Shown piece after piece: positions 45,921-57,242 of a stretch of DNA of 64,000 nt. The stretch spans positions 682,001 through 746,000 of the forward strand of contig NADL03000008.1 of the NCBI GenBank assembly GCA_002205965.3, in the 5' to 3' direction. Every line of letters starts with the position of its first letter. The first letter of the stretch is position 1. This DNA comes from Kappaphycus alvarezii (lineage: Eukaryota; Rhodophyta; Florideophyceae; Gigartinales; Solieriaceae). A model generated the notes under the pieces. It made no database searches. It was not told the origin of the DNA and saw only the letters and a list, made by a program, of their open reading frames with translations. The translations under genes and the position numbers were made by a program.

Positions 45921-46063
45921 AATATTGAGGTTTATTGGTCATCGGTTAATGCCTATTCTCCTGTATCATTAGCTTCGATCAATGAAAACGATAATAAGTA
46001 CTATATACATTACGATAATGGAGAACAAGAAGTTCTTGCTGAGGAGGACCAGGTTTGGCGATA
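45921..46063 (+). other. Tudor/agenet-like segment between integrase and RT
   Basis: The frame reads NIEVYWSSVNAYSPVSLASI and then NKYYIHYDNGEQEVLAEEDQVWRY, about 48 residues. The pattern V-x-V-x-W ... Y-x-P-V-x-x-x ... Y-Y-I-x-Y-D-N-G-x-x-E ... W-R is that of Tudor-like barrels (Y-D-D-G-x-x-E block). It sits just after the integrase C-terminus and before the RT, where copia elements have a linker. A histone or chromatin contact in target choice is conceivable by analogy with chromodomains; this is inference. Confidence 0.5.
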
Positions 46064-46139
46064 CAGCACTGACAACCTTGTTTCTGCGACGAGTGCTCAA
46101 ATTGGTGCTCAGCGACTAGAGAGCTCATAACAAAAGGTT

Positions 46140-46700
46140 CTGAAAGATTACGTCACATTGTTTTGGTCAGAAACAATTTATGCAGTATCGGGCCAAAAGT
46201 TATCAACCTTCGCTATCTTAAAGGCCTACAAGAAGGAAGAGGCAGAACCTAAGAAGGCTTTGGATATGATGCACATCTCTAAGGTACCAAAAAACGCAGA
46301 CTTCATCACTAGTCACGTCTTTTATAAAGTAAATAAACGTAATGCAAGCTCTTTAAAGAAGAAAGAAAGGATTTGTCCACATGTTAATAAAGAATCAGAG
46401 AAGCTCCACCTAAAAGCGTACTCCGCTCTTAACCTGCCTACTTTAATTAGGACCCTGTTGTCATTGGAAACTATATTTAAATACTTTGTGACAAAAATTG
46501 ATTTCAAGAGTGCCTTCTTGAAACTGGATATGCCAATCGGGACTTGCATGTTGTTCTTTCTCGTAAAAGTGACAATAAAAACCATTATGGTTATTTTTGA
46601 CCGCCAAGCATGGTCTGCTAAATGTAGGGGTGAAATTGCAACAGCAAGTGACGAACTGCTAAAATCCATGGGAATGATCCAGTTAATGCCTGTTAAATAA
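46140..46700 (+). pseudogene. copia reverse transcriptase, N-terminal half
   Basis: The open frame from about 46158 covers KKALDMMHISKVPKNADFIT, SHVFYKVNKRNASS, LNLPTLIRTLLSLETIFKYF and TKIDFKSAFLKLDMPIGTCM, the fingers and first catalytic Asp block. It keeps 180 codons open but lacks the second half: after 46700 only scattered, stop-ridden pieces appear and no Y-x-DD centre is readable. Confidence 0.65.
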
Positions 46701-47189
46701 CTCTTCTATCTAAGAAATTATGCTTAAATTTTGGTCCCGTCGCTGGAAAAATTGTCGAAGAGGTACTCTTTGTGGAGAAAATGATATCCTAGAATCTTTC
46801 ATAAACTCAATTCTACTCAAGTACAAACTTGGCACAATCTCTAGGGATCTTTAGCCTTTAATTCTTCGGGTGCAAGCATTTTGGCATGCCGATTACAGGA
46901 TATACATAAACGGCGATGATAATTTGAAAGTATTACAGTGGTCCCCTAATTGTATGCAACGAAGAAAGCAGGTAATTCCATGCTGTGGAAATAAGTTCTA
47001 TACGGTCGATAAACAGCTAAATTGGATTGTTGGAATAACAACGTCTATTTCTTTGTTTTTTATGCAAGAAATCTGTGATAAAGAGTACCGTCAACAGGCA
47101 CAACACATGATCTTCCAGATTATGCTAGCAGGCTGCTTCAGAAATTGGAATCGAAGATCAAGTAAAGTCTTCCAGCCGATATAAAAGCC

Positions 47190-48010
47190 TATACTATGTC
47201 TACTATGGTGTTTGTAGATGTCAACAGAAACCTTGTCTATGGTCAACTTGGTACAGTGGCAGTTTTTTTGGAGAAAGAGTGTCTTGAAGTCAACAGTGTA
47301 TAAGAACCAACGGGAAACGGCCTTTGCCAAATTTATCCAGTTTATCTGCTCCAAATTTTATATGGCATCCGGCCGAACTTGAGACTCAAAGACTTTAAGA
47401 CGCAGCCATACATACTGCTGACGCTTTCGCATCGCTGTCCTACCACTGTCTATACAGCTGCATAAAACTCTGTCTGGTTCAGGGAAGCGGTGTAACCAGC
47501 CTTTCCCGAAGAAGAGCAGGCGGACTTCGTGCGGTAAATCGCATGAAGTATACTTCAAGTCGACTCATCAAGTAGGATCGTACAGTCGGGTCGTTTAGTC
47601 TGTAATCCAATGTAGGAAGCCTCAGAAAATACAAGACCAACAGACTAGCGGATTATGTCAAGCGGAAAAACACAAGAGCTTGTCTGAAAAGCCAACGCTA
47701 TTTATTGCTGAAATTTATGAAGGATCAATAGTTCATACGCCTTCGTGGACTTCGAATAATCCTAGGATACATGTCAAACCTATTGGTGCAACAGAGATTA
47801 TAGCTGCTGGAGACGCCAATGATGAAGGCAGGGTACTTGCTGATGTCTACAAGGCTCTGTTGGGCATAAACGTAGAATTTCCGGTAGCTTTAGACTCGAA
47901 AAACTTACTATAAACTCTTTCTTGGTGTCGAAACTCAGTTTATTTATCTCTTCGCTTTGATATCAGTGGGATTAGTTACGAATTTAAAACGCAAAAGGTC
48001 AACAAAATGT
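47190..48010 (+). pseudogene. copia RNase H domain
   Basis: STMVFVDVNRNLVYGQLGTV (about 47196-47255) contains the first catalytic Asp context. After shifts come HVKPIGATEIIAAGDANDEG and ADVYKALLGINVEFPVALDS (about 47768-47898), the E- and D-containing core of RNase H as found in GalEa-like and related copia elements. A remnant of the C-terminal block follows (FDISGISYEFKTQKVNKM). The domain is split by stops. Confidence 0.6.
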
Positions 48011-51000
48011 TCTGAATGCTTGAAAAGGTTGAGTTGGCTTACCAATTGACAAAAAATAGCCCTTCGGTCGAGATGCTTCTGTTTTAAAGAAGAAATTTGG
48101 CACTTCAGCGGACAAAAAGAGATAATAACTGAGAAGAGAGGTACAAAGAGCGGGAAAACCCCTAAAATATATATTCTGGAATGTTTGAAATGAAGTTCGT
48201 GGCTGCCTTTATCAAAGGACCTCGGGATGTCCTTTTCAGTAAATACTTCTTGAAAATCCCCTGAAACTCACTCTTAGCAATGAAAAATCCTCCTGTTGAG
48301 AACTAATTCTTCCAAAACCGGTGGAGCCACATCAAAAGGCTGAGGTATCTATCCCGGATAAACGCAGTTCCGTAGATGGCTTAATAGCATTGTAGCAATG
48401 TATAGCAGTCTAAAAGGCCTTTCTAAAAGTTTATTTTTGCGTTCCAAGTTCTAAACTGGGAAGCAAGGCCTCAACTGTATCCAATATAGTCTCAAGCATG
48501 ACGCGTATATTTCCCATGCAGGTCATAGAAGTCTTATTGATTCTAAGGCTACTTTTCAAAAAAAATAACTCCAGAAAAGCCCTTAACTTGTATCCAGAGT
48601 CTTCACAGAACACTTACTGCACATATTCATGGCAAAGCGCAGCAAAGAAATTAATCTCAAATCAACTTCGCATGAACAGAAACTAATTATGATGCCGCCC
48701 TTGTACTGGGCAATCCCCGCGTAGAATCATTTCATACGGGCTGTTAATGTCCTGACATTAACGTAAGAGATTTTCTATGGTTTTTCGATTTTACACGTCT
48801 AGTTACCGCATGTAAAAAATTGGTATCTCAAACCCATGAACTGTGCCATGAGTGAATCTAACAAAATTATTGATCGGATCAACCCTATTCTTTCAGCATA
48901 AATACACTTTTGGGCTCGCAATTGTGAAATATAATATAGCATTTAATTTTAATGACGCCATAGTGTGTATTATACTGTACACATGTCGCCCGCGACGTCA
49001 TCTTTTAGTGTGAATATTTTAGTTACTTTCTATTGCTCCACCTCGACGCATTGTGCAAGGAAACTACATAAGAAAATCTGTAAAGATTTGTCAGGCTTTG
49101 CCGTTGCATCTGGGTGGCGACAAGAAAAGAACTAGAAAACCAAGAAAACGAACAGGTAGGAAAGCCCGGGCGTCTGGTGTTGCACTCATACGCCAGTCGC
49201 CAGTGGTGTACCTATAGTAATCACATAATGGAATCTGTTTCAATCTGGACAAATAAGTGAAAAAAGAAAACTTCAAAAAAGAAAAATTGAGCAACAACAA
49301 TTTCAACAACCACGGTGACAGTCAAATTTGGTTTCTTCAGGTAGCTAAGACCGGAGGGATACGATTGAGGACTTGAAGCAATTGGATCGTCACAATCATT
49401 GGCTTCCGTAGCAGGCAGGATTAGACTCCGTGTGCTTATCGCTGTCTAGAATTCTTGGAGAATCTCACAGGGGTCTGGGTACTGTTTCCTGAGGCGCATT
49501 GTTCTCTAGAAACCCGTGCGACTATTTTCGGAGACTTTTTATCGTGAGTGCTTGATCCACTCTTCCGTCTGACTCTGCTGAACATTGTCCTTGGATAACG
49601 TGGTCAACCTGTGTCAATGGGCCTAATCTAAGACGTGTTGTCTTATCGAAGGTTATTCAGAATCTTCCGAGTCCTTCACCAGAGGCCAATCTCGAAAACT
49701 CGAAACGGAAACGGACACCAAAAACACTCCTTCATCACTTAAGACGGTGATATTGTACCTTCGAATGAGCATTAATGATCACATAGAACCATTTGGGGTA
49801 GGGGAAAATATTAACGCAGGATTTTCAGACCAAACTGACAAGGTTTTTATGGTTACTTTACAATACATCAGTTTTTTTTAGACACTATGGACGCATCTCA
49901 AAGGAAATTTGTTACCACCACCTATATATTTGGTATAAGATGAATCTATAACTGGTCAAATCCTAAAGAATGCCTCGATGAGCTTCATCCTCCAGCTACA
50001 CTTTTCGGGGAAATTTTGGGAGCAACCACAGGATTACACTCGAATTAAGGAACTTCTAGACAGACGCGGAGGAAAAGCTTACTTTAAAATCGTCTGAAGA
50101 ATACTTAATGACCCTTTCATTCAAATAATATTCACATGGGATGATCAGAACGCTGATATTGATATCTTAAAGGGTTTGATTGCAGCTAATCTCCGAAATC
50201 TTCATTAAGACACCGCCATTCCAGAGCCTTCTCAGAGTCACTTAAGGTTAACGCTGGCTAGTGCCGAAAATAGCCCAAATTTTGGCAGTAAGGCTACGGA
50301 AAAACTGAAAAGTTCTCGAGAGGCACAGGGAATGCTGGCAACAGCACGTTGAAGAATAGTGTAAGATCGCACAAGACTACAATCAAAGCTTACAAAAGGG
50401 ACTGAAATTTCTTCAAAATCTGTAAATATGGAATTCTCGATACGCCTTCCCAAATACCACTGCAGCATGTGCCACTTGATTACGAAACGATTCACATTCC
50501 TGTCTGCCCCGATGAGGCATACCAAAACCTCGAGGCGAGACATTTTCAAATCGGATAAATCGTTGGTGTCGCTGAAAGTGATGATAATTTTAATATTACG
50601 CATTTAAACAGCTGCGCGCATCTCGAAGAGCTCATAGCTCTGAGTAGTCAGAGTTGATTGCACTTGACAGAGCACTTCGTTTCATCTAAAATTTTCGTCG
50701 CATCGTCTTCCTGTTGGTAAAGAAATAAGTCCAGAGTTCTCCTATATTGGCTGTGGTACGCCTTGAAAATTTTCCCAAAGAAACTCGAACTTCAATACCT
50801 GAAATTTAGTACTGTTGTAGAGGTCAAGTCGTTCTTGGAATTGTGTCATCTTTTTGTTTGAGCTGAGGTGACATTAACCCATCAGACACCATGGCAAAGC
50901 AGAAACCTTTAAAAAAACTTCAATGATTCTTAGGGTCTAACAAATGCATCACGCCGGTCTGTTTTTATTCTTCAAGAGTCAAATTTCTTCACCTCAATTT

Positions 51001-52640
51001 TATTCCAACCATAAAGGTACCGATGGTCAAGGAACTCGTCTGAATTAATCGAGACATAATCGAGTAATACATTTCGGTTAGCTGATACCCTTCAGCAACT
51101 CCAACCCTGGTAGCTTTCGAACCAAGGCACATGCGCAAGAATTTCATCTTCAGCCGAATTGGAACTTACTCTACTGATTCATAGATAAACTTGTTTTTAC
51201 AGTCAAACGCAACATAATGATCCATAATTTTGTTTTGGAACTTCCGAATCAACCATAAACCACTTGGTCATTCAGACAACCACCTGAATGTTTCACCATT
51301 TGGACCTTGCTGAAACTTTGCTCACATTCCCGCCAAGCCCAGCGCTGGAAATATGACAATTGGAACACTTTTGACGGGGAATCTTAGACATAAATTGAGG
51401 TGTACGAAAAAGAGGGATGCAGCGGCAACAAAATTGCGAATAGGCTCAACCACGGCGCCGACATAGTTTGAAGGTATTTACAAGACAATCAATGATATGG
51501 TAAAGGGCTTCTTACTAAAAGAAACACGAAAGTCGACGACAAGGATCGGTGATTTTTAAGAGGGAGGCATCTAAACAACATTCAGGTTCCTCGCAACTGA
51601 AATCTTCTCTTCGGCCTGCGATTTATGCGCGACTTGTTCTCCAAATACTGAACTCGCCGGAGCGTCTGGGATACTGGAAGATAAAATAAGCCCCACCTGT
51701 GACAAATTCTAATAAAGAAACATCGACTGGAATGGGCCCAAGAGCGCCACGAATGGAACCTAAACAATGTAGCCAGATAGTTCTCTTTGAATAGAAAAAT
51801 TCCAATACAGATGGTCCAAAATGTATTGGTTTTTACTTCCATAACTTGAGGAAGAAGAAACAGTAGTTTCGTGTCGCCAAATGGGGTGCCGTTTGTAAGG
51901 ATGTTGCTAGTGTTTGGCTGAACCATTTGGACAACAGAATGCGTAGAAGTACGTCGAGAAAATTGGAGGCCTCTCATTTCCTTTGGTAAGCTCTAAATTC
52001 TATCAAAAAAATACGTTTCAAAATGATAATGCTCAAATCATACAGCTTCTGTTACGAAGTCCTTGCTTTGCGAAAAATGTATCCGATATGGAATTTCAAC
52101 TTGAATTACAGGTCTGAATCCGATTGATACCATAAGGGGCATACTATTAAGGCGTGTTTGTAATGAAGCAGGGCAATTTGAGACCCCAGATTCCCTCGAA
52201 AATTGTACTGTGGATGAATGGAACAAAATAAGTCATTAGATGTATTCTAAAGGCGCCCGAAGCATGAAAAACCGGTGAGCTGCAGTTCTATAGATCCAAA
52301 GAAGGAATAAAGACTACTGAAATCCCTAAATTTTCGTGTTGATCATACTAAGGGGGATTACTGGGAGTTTTTACTTATACGGAATGTAGGACAACTATTT
52401 TTCGAGGATGAGGGGTCAGGTATGTTTCCAGAGAGCCTGAAAATGAGGCCGAGTTTATGTTTGTGATGGTCACATACGAATTTCTCCCTCCCTGGTAGCC
52501 TTTTTCTCAAATTCATTGATAGGATTAGTACTATGAGTGTAACCATCTTTCATGTTTTATAAATTAGTGTGACATGAGCCCCTTTCGTTGCTTTGCATGG
52601 CAGAATATTTTTCGAGATACTATCTTGACTCCTCATCTTC
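48011..52640. other. A+T-rich stretch with a doubtful, very decayed element
   Basis: No intact ORF above about 130 codons. On + near 50820-50870 VEVKSFLELCHLFV resembles the SFLGLCN-x-F-R block after the RT of Ty3-type elements, and 49888-49930 reads MDASQRKFVTTTYIFG. No other blocks of such an element could be lined up, and the minus strand is equally open in parts (51582-51977, 50238-50603). Treated as unassigned. Confidence 0.35.
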
Positions 52641-53486
52641 CTCACTATTTCAACCTTTACGACTGATCTATTTCAATATTTGTTTCACGTCGCTCGGCGC
52701 CCAGGCCATGCTGGGCTCTGGTGCCGAGTAATCGAGGCCAAGCAGGTCTTACGGATCGCCCGTCCTCGCTTCGGAGCCCTCGTGGCGTCGATTTTGTTTT
52801 TTGCGTTCTGGAGGGATTTTCACCACTCGTTCTCACTGCACGCTGGGTCGATCTGGGAAAGGCATGTAGGGAACCTCGTCCTCCTCGATCAGTCTCAGCA
52901 ATTCTAAGCGTACCCTGCCACACTCAACCAGTGCTGTCTTTGTCACAGCATGCGAGGGGTCCTAGCTGTTGTTGTCCTACTTTTCTTACTCAAGATCGCT
53001 CACTTCGAGAATTCGTCGTTGTCATCTTCTCCCTCTGTAAGCAAATCGCTTACAACGTCTGTTTCTTAACCCGTTGCTTTCTTGGCTTACCGAGATTTCA
53101 ATGGAGGGTATTTCCTCCGTCCTCTTTGCTAGAGTAGACTTCGGTCAACCCCTTGCCAGGTTGTGTCTGTTTAGCAAGCCCCATTTAGTCTGTAAATAAA
53201 AGTCCCAGTTCTCCCCCCCACCCTCATTAAGTGGGCGTCTCCTGAAATCACAAATCGCATTTTGCATTGCGCAATTTGTGTTCTTGGCACGCCAGCTTGT
53301 TTATTTGCTACACGCAAATCGTTAATTTGCCCGATCCTTTGCACCGTACGAAGCTGACGACTTCAAGTAGCAAATCGCAAAAGTCGCGCGCTCTTCTGCT
53401 GCTTTTGCGCTAAAATCCCACCTCAACCCCCCCGCAGGCGGCTACCAATTTCCCTGATTACCGCTTGCGCTTCTCCTGTACCAACC
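52641..53486. promoter_or_regulatory. G+C-richer upstream region of the DUF6818-like gene with repeated CAAATCG
   Basis: Base composition rises here compared with 48-52.6 kb. CAAATCG occurs at 53042, 53251, 53315 (as GCAAATC-G) and 53371; the first lies in the inverted repeat GTAAGC-AAATC-GCTTAC (53037-53053), and GCGCAATTTG and TAATTTGCC occur between. The cluster ends about 110 bases before the ATG. No TATA box is evident. The open frames at 52721-53137 (+) and 52657-52923 (-) show no domain. Confidence 0.4.
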
Positions 53487-54631
53487 ATGACGCCTCCCTT
53501 TGCCGATAGCGCAAATGAAAATGCGAACAGTAAGTCTAGCGCTCCGTCGTGCTCCCCGCAAACAACACTACGCGAAACACCAGCGATTCAAAAGATCGCC
53601 GACGCACTTACCGCTCCCGCACATCAGCACGCGATCCCGGTTCCCAGCCTCTCTGTCGTCCCTCCGCCACTGACTATCCACCCATCGCAGAAACCTGTAA
53701 CAAATGCGAAGTCTACTGACGTGGCCTATACCGAAGATGTATCTGTCTCTCGCTCGCCGTCTCCGTTTTCGCCACCGCGGGCGGCGACAGAACATGGAGT
53801 AGCTTCAATGGACTTGACTCCTGATCCTGGTCCCAGAAGCACTACTGCCCAAAGAGCAGTTCGACCGTCCTCAACATTGCCGCCAAAACCGCCCATATCG
53901 AAACGGGTCACAACCGGGGGAACCTCACAAAGGCACAGCCCGGCAGGAGGGGCAGTGGATTTTCGCATGGTGAACTGGACAACTCGCTGGAGCTGCTCGA
54001 AGTACACCTGCCGCTTGGTAAAGATGAGTGGGAGAAGGTAACGCGTCTTCACGAATCGCGATATCCAGCCCAGCGAAGAAATGCAGACTCACCTCGACGT
54101 AAATTCTCTGCGCTTTGTCGGACAAATGTCCCCACAGGGGACCCTACCATACCGCAAGAAGTTCTGAAAGCGAAGCACATACGAGAGCAAATGACGGAGC
54201 GGGCAGATATTGGCGATGGTGCTGAGTCTGACGATGATTATACGGATAACATCAGTGACGACGCCGCAACGTTTACTGTTCACGATCATAGCGCCGATGG
54301 CGCCACGCTTATACTTGAAACCAACGGCAACATCCCATCTGTATCCAATCCTGATAACGCAGATCAGAGTGTGATACCCTCTCCTAGGCCATTAGTTCGT
54401 AATAAAAGCGCTGTAAAACCAAAGAAATATACCGAGTCCGAAGGCATAATTGAAGTCATTCAGGCTCCTATATTGCAGGAGCAGATGAGGCGGGATGCAG
54501 AGCATCACCAGAGGATGATGGACAAAGAGGATGAAAAGGCGAGACGCGAAGAAGAGCGTCAGATCGGGAGGAACAACGAGCTGAGGAGAGAGAGCGCCGA
54601 GAGGAGGACAGGAGACGCAGCGATAATATGA
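53487..54631 (+). CDS. SANT/Myb-like DUF6818-type protein, one frameshift or small intron
   Basis: ATG 53487 opens a Ser/Pro/Thr-rich, probably disordered N-terminus of about 150 residues. Near 53950 the reading moves to the frame that stays open to 54631. This frame holds a SANT-like block: FSHGELDNSLELLEVHLPLG, KDEWEKVTRLHESRYPAQRR, RRKFSALCRTNVPTGDPTIP and AKHIREQM. That series (E-L-x-x-L-L-E-x-x-L-P-x-x-x-x-x-W, R-K-F, P-T-G-D-P, A-K-x-I) matches the DUF6818 family seen in oomycetes, fungi and algae, likely DNA-binding. An acidic linker (DGAESDDDYTDNISDD) and a Glu/Arg-rich coiled coil end the protein. Function unknown; it could be a host gene or a transposon accessory gene. Confidence 0.65.
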
Positions 54632-54987
54632 GATGATGATGGTTGCGCTACTTGGAAGGCAAGCAGGAAACTCAGGAACACACTCTCCGGGAGTCAACAA
54701 ATGAAGGTAACCTGATATTTACAAGAACAAAAAGTGGTTCGGTTCCACACTAAGGTGAGGCATGTAGGTATTAAGAATCTGATTGATACCAACGAGCCGG
54801 GATCTAAGGTTGAAAAGTAGCACGATGCAGGTGAGCACAATTTGCCGTTCGCCCCGCTCTTCGTAAACGAACCTGTCTTTAAGCCTCGCAAATGTCCTTT
54901 TAAAAGCCCGCATGCCCATTCAGAGGCTTGTCACGCCGATTTCGCTTGCCGTGGTGTAGTAATAGACGCAGCTCTACCATCACAAGG
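54632..54987. other. spacer between the DUF6818-like gene and the LINE
   Basis: Right after the stop a shifted frame could add MMMMVALLGRQAGNSGT, similar to the Met/Leu-rich ends of DUF6818-type proteins, so the true C-terminus may lie at about 54705. Otherwise nothing is recognised. Confidence 0.4.
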
Positions 54988-55174
54988 TAAGCGCGTTGAA
55001 CGTGGAGGTTTGCAGGGCGGATGCGAGGAAATGATCGGTTGATGCGGGATCAGCAAGGTTCACAGCTCCGTCAAGCAGTGAAGCAGATTTGACCAAGAAA
55101 TCCAGCGCGGCATGTGAAAGAGCAACGACGGGGTTGCTGAGGGTGGCAGCGGGACGGTTTGCTTTCGGCGCCAT
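54988..55174 (-). pseudogene. inverted N-terminal piece of LINE ORF1
   Basis: On minus, ATG at 55174 begins MAPKANRPAATLSNPVVALS and runs through LLDGAVNLADPASTDHFLAS to ALQTSTFNAL, ending at 54988. The last part (ADPASTDHFLAS to FNAL) is the same sequence that starts the sense ORF1 piece at 55207. The first 35 codons occur only here. Between its ATG and the sense copy lies about 32 bp that would be the element's 5' leader. This is therefore the 5' end of the same LINE transcript, reversed. Confidence 0.8.
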
Positions 55175-55280
55175 ATAGAGTGGTGTGACGAGGGCTGGCC
55201 CAGTATCTGTGAACCTTGTTGATCCCGCAACGATCATTTCCTCGCATCCGCCCTGCAAACCTCCACGTTCAACGCGCTTA
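54988..55280. repeat. inverted repeat, arms 54988-55065 and 55207-55280
   Basis: The arms match over 74-78 bases with a 4-base gap (GATCGGTTGATGC versus the complement of GCAACGATC) and one substitution, separated by a 141-base spacer. They represent the portion of LINE ORF1 present both in the inverted and in the sense segment. Confidence 0.92.
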
Positions 55281-56269
55281 AGCCGTCTTTCCAGAACAAC
55301 CCGCAGTTTAGGTCTGTCCTGAACATTCTTAACGCGCTTGTCGGCGTTGACGTTTCCGCACCCCGTTCTCCTTCCGCTTCCGACGCCAACTCACCTGACG
55401 ACGATCCTGCGGCCACAGCACCGGCCCCGTATCTGCGAGCGGTCAAAGCTCCAGCGGCCCAAGCCCCGGTGCTGCCCCACCCCATTCGCCGCCTTCCCCC
55501 CCTCGGTCGTCAAGGCTTGACTGAGCATCGCGATCTCGACGACGCCCGCCTAGCCCGTAAGTTTACAGGCACTGTCCGTAATGCCACCCGCGGCCTTTTC
55601 GGAGGTAATCAGAAGCGTTTCGTTCGCGTGTCTTTTCCGTCGACCTTCCAGATTCATAACCCATACCAGTTTCGCGCCGCCATCTCTGCCGGTGGGTTCC
55701 CTGGTTCCTGCTCCATCATCCAATCCGACGATCCGAACCACTTCTACATCTGTGCGGCGGAGCGCGACTTAACGACGGTCAACGCTGCATACGACTCTTA
55801 TCGCACCCTAGCGCAGCATTCTGGCAATTTTGACGCACCAACTCTTACCTTCTCCGGCATAATGGATCTAGAGAATGATCTCTCGGCTGATGACCTCGTT
55901 GCAGTATGGCAAGGTCTGCGTTCCGAAATCTCTCGCTTGGAAGACGACAAATGCAAATGGTCTCCTGCTCGATCCTTCGCCACTGCTCTCCGGGACATCG
56001 ATACGAGAATACTTGCCAAACTGTCCGGCCTCCCTGGTTTCCCTGGAGCAGTCCCTCTGCCTCCCCCACCAGCAGCGGCAGGTGGATTCAAACGCCGCCG
56101 TACCCAGAATGCCCCTGTTCCGCCTCAAACAGATGGCTGGATTACGGTCGGTACCCCCAATGCCCAATCTCCCATCCCTCCGCTCCCTACTACACCAGCA
56201 GACACCAACCCCTATGGTCTCCTTGAACACATTCCCGCCCCCGATGCCGACATGGATCCTAACGCATGA
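55207..56269 (+). pseudogene. LINE ORF1, sense part, start missing
   Basis: The frame is open from about 55215 to TGA 56267-56269. It begins at DHFLASALQTSTFNALKPSF, passes a Pro/Ala-rich stretch and a region TEHRDLDDARLARKFTGTVR, and includes NPYQFRAAISAGGFPGSC and FYICAAERDLTTVNAAYDSY. It ends with a basic KRRR patch and YGLLEHIPAPDADMDPNA. No zinc knuckle. The 4-base deletion in the repeat arm shifts the frame at its very start. ORF1 proteins of LINEs bind the element RNA; this one has no family name I recognise. About 350 codons are intact. Confidence 0.65.
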
Positions 56270-56790
56270 ATCTCCCAGCTGTGAATCTAGTTTCAGGACC
56301 ATCCCAGTCACCCCTCACCTTCCGCTCCCTCCTCTCCGCCCCCTTCCCTGTTCTCACCTTCATTCCTCGCCCAGTCCAAGCCGTGGCTTACGACTTATAC
56401 CTTGCTGCCTTGTACCGCGTTGTATCTGCTCCATCGCCAGAGGACAGGATTCGAGCCCTTCTGGAACTTCTTGCCATCCCGAAGTTGGTTTTCCGACACA
56501 ACCGCCGCCGCGCTCTTGGCCGCCGCCGCAGGGAAAATTGCTCTAGCCTTGTTGACTGCATCCGCATGGCCTCTAGCCGCCTCTATGATGACCTCTTCGA
56601 CGAGGCCTCCTCGTTGTTCATCTCCGCCCTCCCCTCTCCGATTCCATCCCCTCCCACCCTCGCCCGCCCTGACATGGCCCTTCCCAGATGCCGCCGCTTC
56701 TTCTCCCGGGGTAGCCCTTCCCGGGCCACAGCAGCCCTTCTCCAAGTCGATCCCCCACTCCCCCCAGCGAAGCTACCTTTCAATCTGTTA
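56266..56790 (+). pseudogene. LINE ORF2, N-terminal part before the RT
   Basis: ATG 56266 overlaps the ORF1 stop (ATGA), a common reinitiation layout in LINEs. The frame reads FIPRPVQAVAYDLYLAALYR, then EDRIRALLELLAIPKLVFRH and a basic RRRALGRRRRE patch, then CIRMASSRLYDDLFDEASSL. A helical segment of the type P-R-x-x ... L-L-x-L-P-K-x-x-x-x ... R-R precedes the RT in this family. Homology fades near 56790; the open frame continues to 56949 with unrelated residues. No endonuclease domain is seen. Confidence 0.6.
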
Positions 56791-57242
56791 GGCGCAGATT
56801 TTTTTTGTCGCCGTCATCTACAGGCCTATAGTTTACTGTACTACCTCTCCTTGTCCAAATTTGCTTATTGTTCCGGTCGTTCCTCGTCCTCCCTGAACCT
56901 CGCTTATCATTACCGCGGTCCTCTCCAAATTTACTTCCATTTTATCTAGATAGTTTTATACTGTATCTACCCCTCTGAATCGATCCCGAATCAAGTTCTT
57001 TTTCCCTTTTTGCTTACCTCCTCCTCCAAATTCGTTTTTTTTGAGAAAAAGGGCGCAAATGCACTACTACAAAATCCCTTGCAGATTTATTTTACCTATT
57101 CCTAATCGATAGAACCTGCCCCGGGAGCCTATTTAAACCTTTTATTCCAAGTTTCAAACGTCCCTGATCATTTTACTCATCACCCTCTCCCCACACACCC
57201 AAAACACCCTCTATCCTCCGTCTACAATCATTTACAACCAAA
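56791..57242. promoter_or_regulatory. foreign segment with promoter-like features
   Basis: A pyrimidine-rich tract with TATTTAAACC at about 57130 and a further C-rich, CA-rich leader ends at the ATG at 57243 (AAAATGAGC). The arrangement of TATA, C/T-rich leader and ATG resembles that of the PSAT-like gene (TATA at 12128, ATG at 12340), with a distance of about 110 bases here. No ORF. Confidence 0.45.

Larger units (their letters stand above)
43230..48010 (+). mobile_element. third copia-type element, strongly decayed, GalEa-like style
   Basis: Gag, protease (DDGGP), integrase, a Tudor-like segment, RT and RNase H follow each other on + in copia order, in many frames. Blocks such as ITSHVFYKVN and TKIDFKSAFLKLD align with SSHVVYKVK and GDIKGAYLQ of the minus-strand element at 18.8-23 kb, so the two are related. 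No LTR pair was found. Extensive stops suggest this is older than the 13.3-kb element. Confidence 0.75.

Noticed and set aside
49860..52550. A further Ty3-type element
   Set aside because: Only one RT-like block (VEVKSFLELCHLFV) could be matched and the strand is not certain, so it is described as unassigned sequence rather than called as an element.
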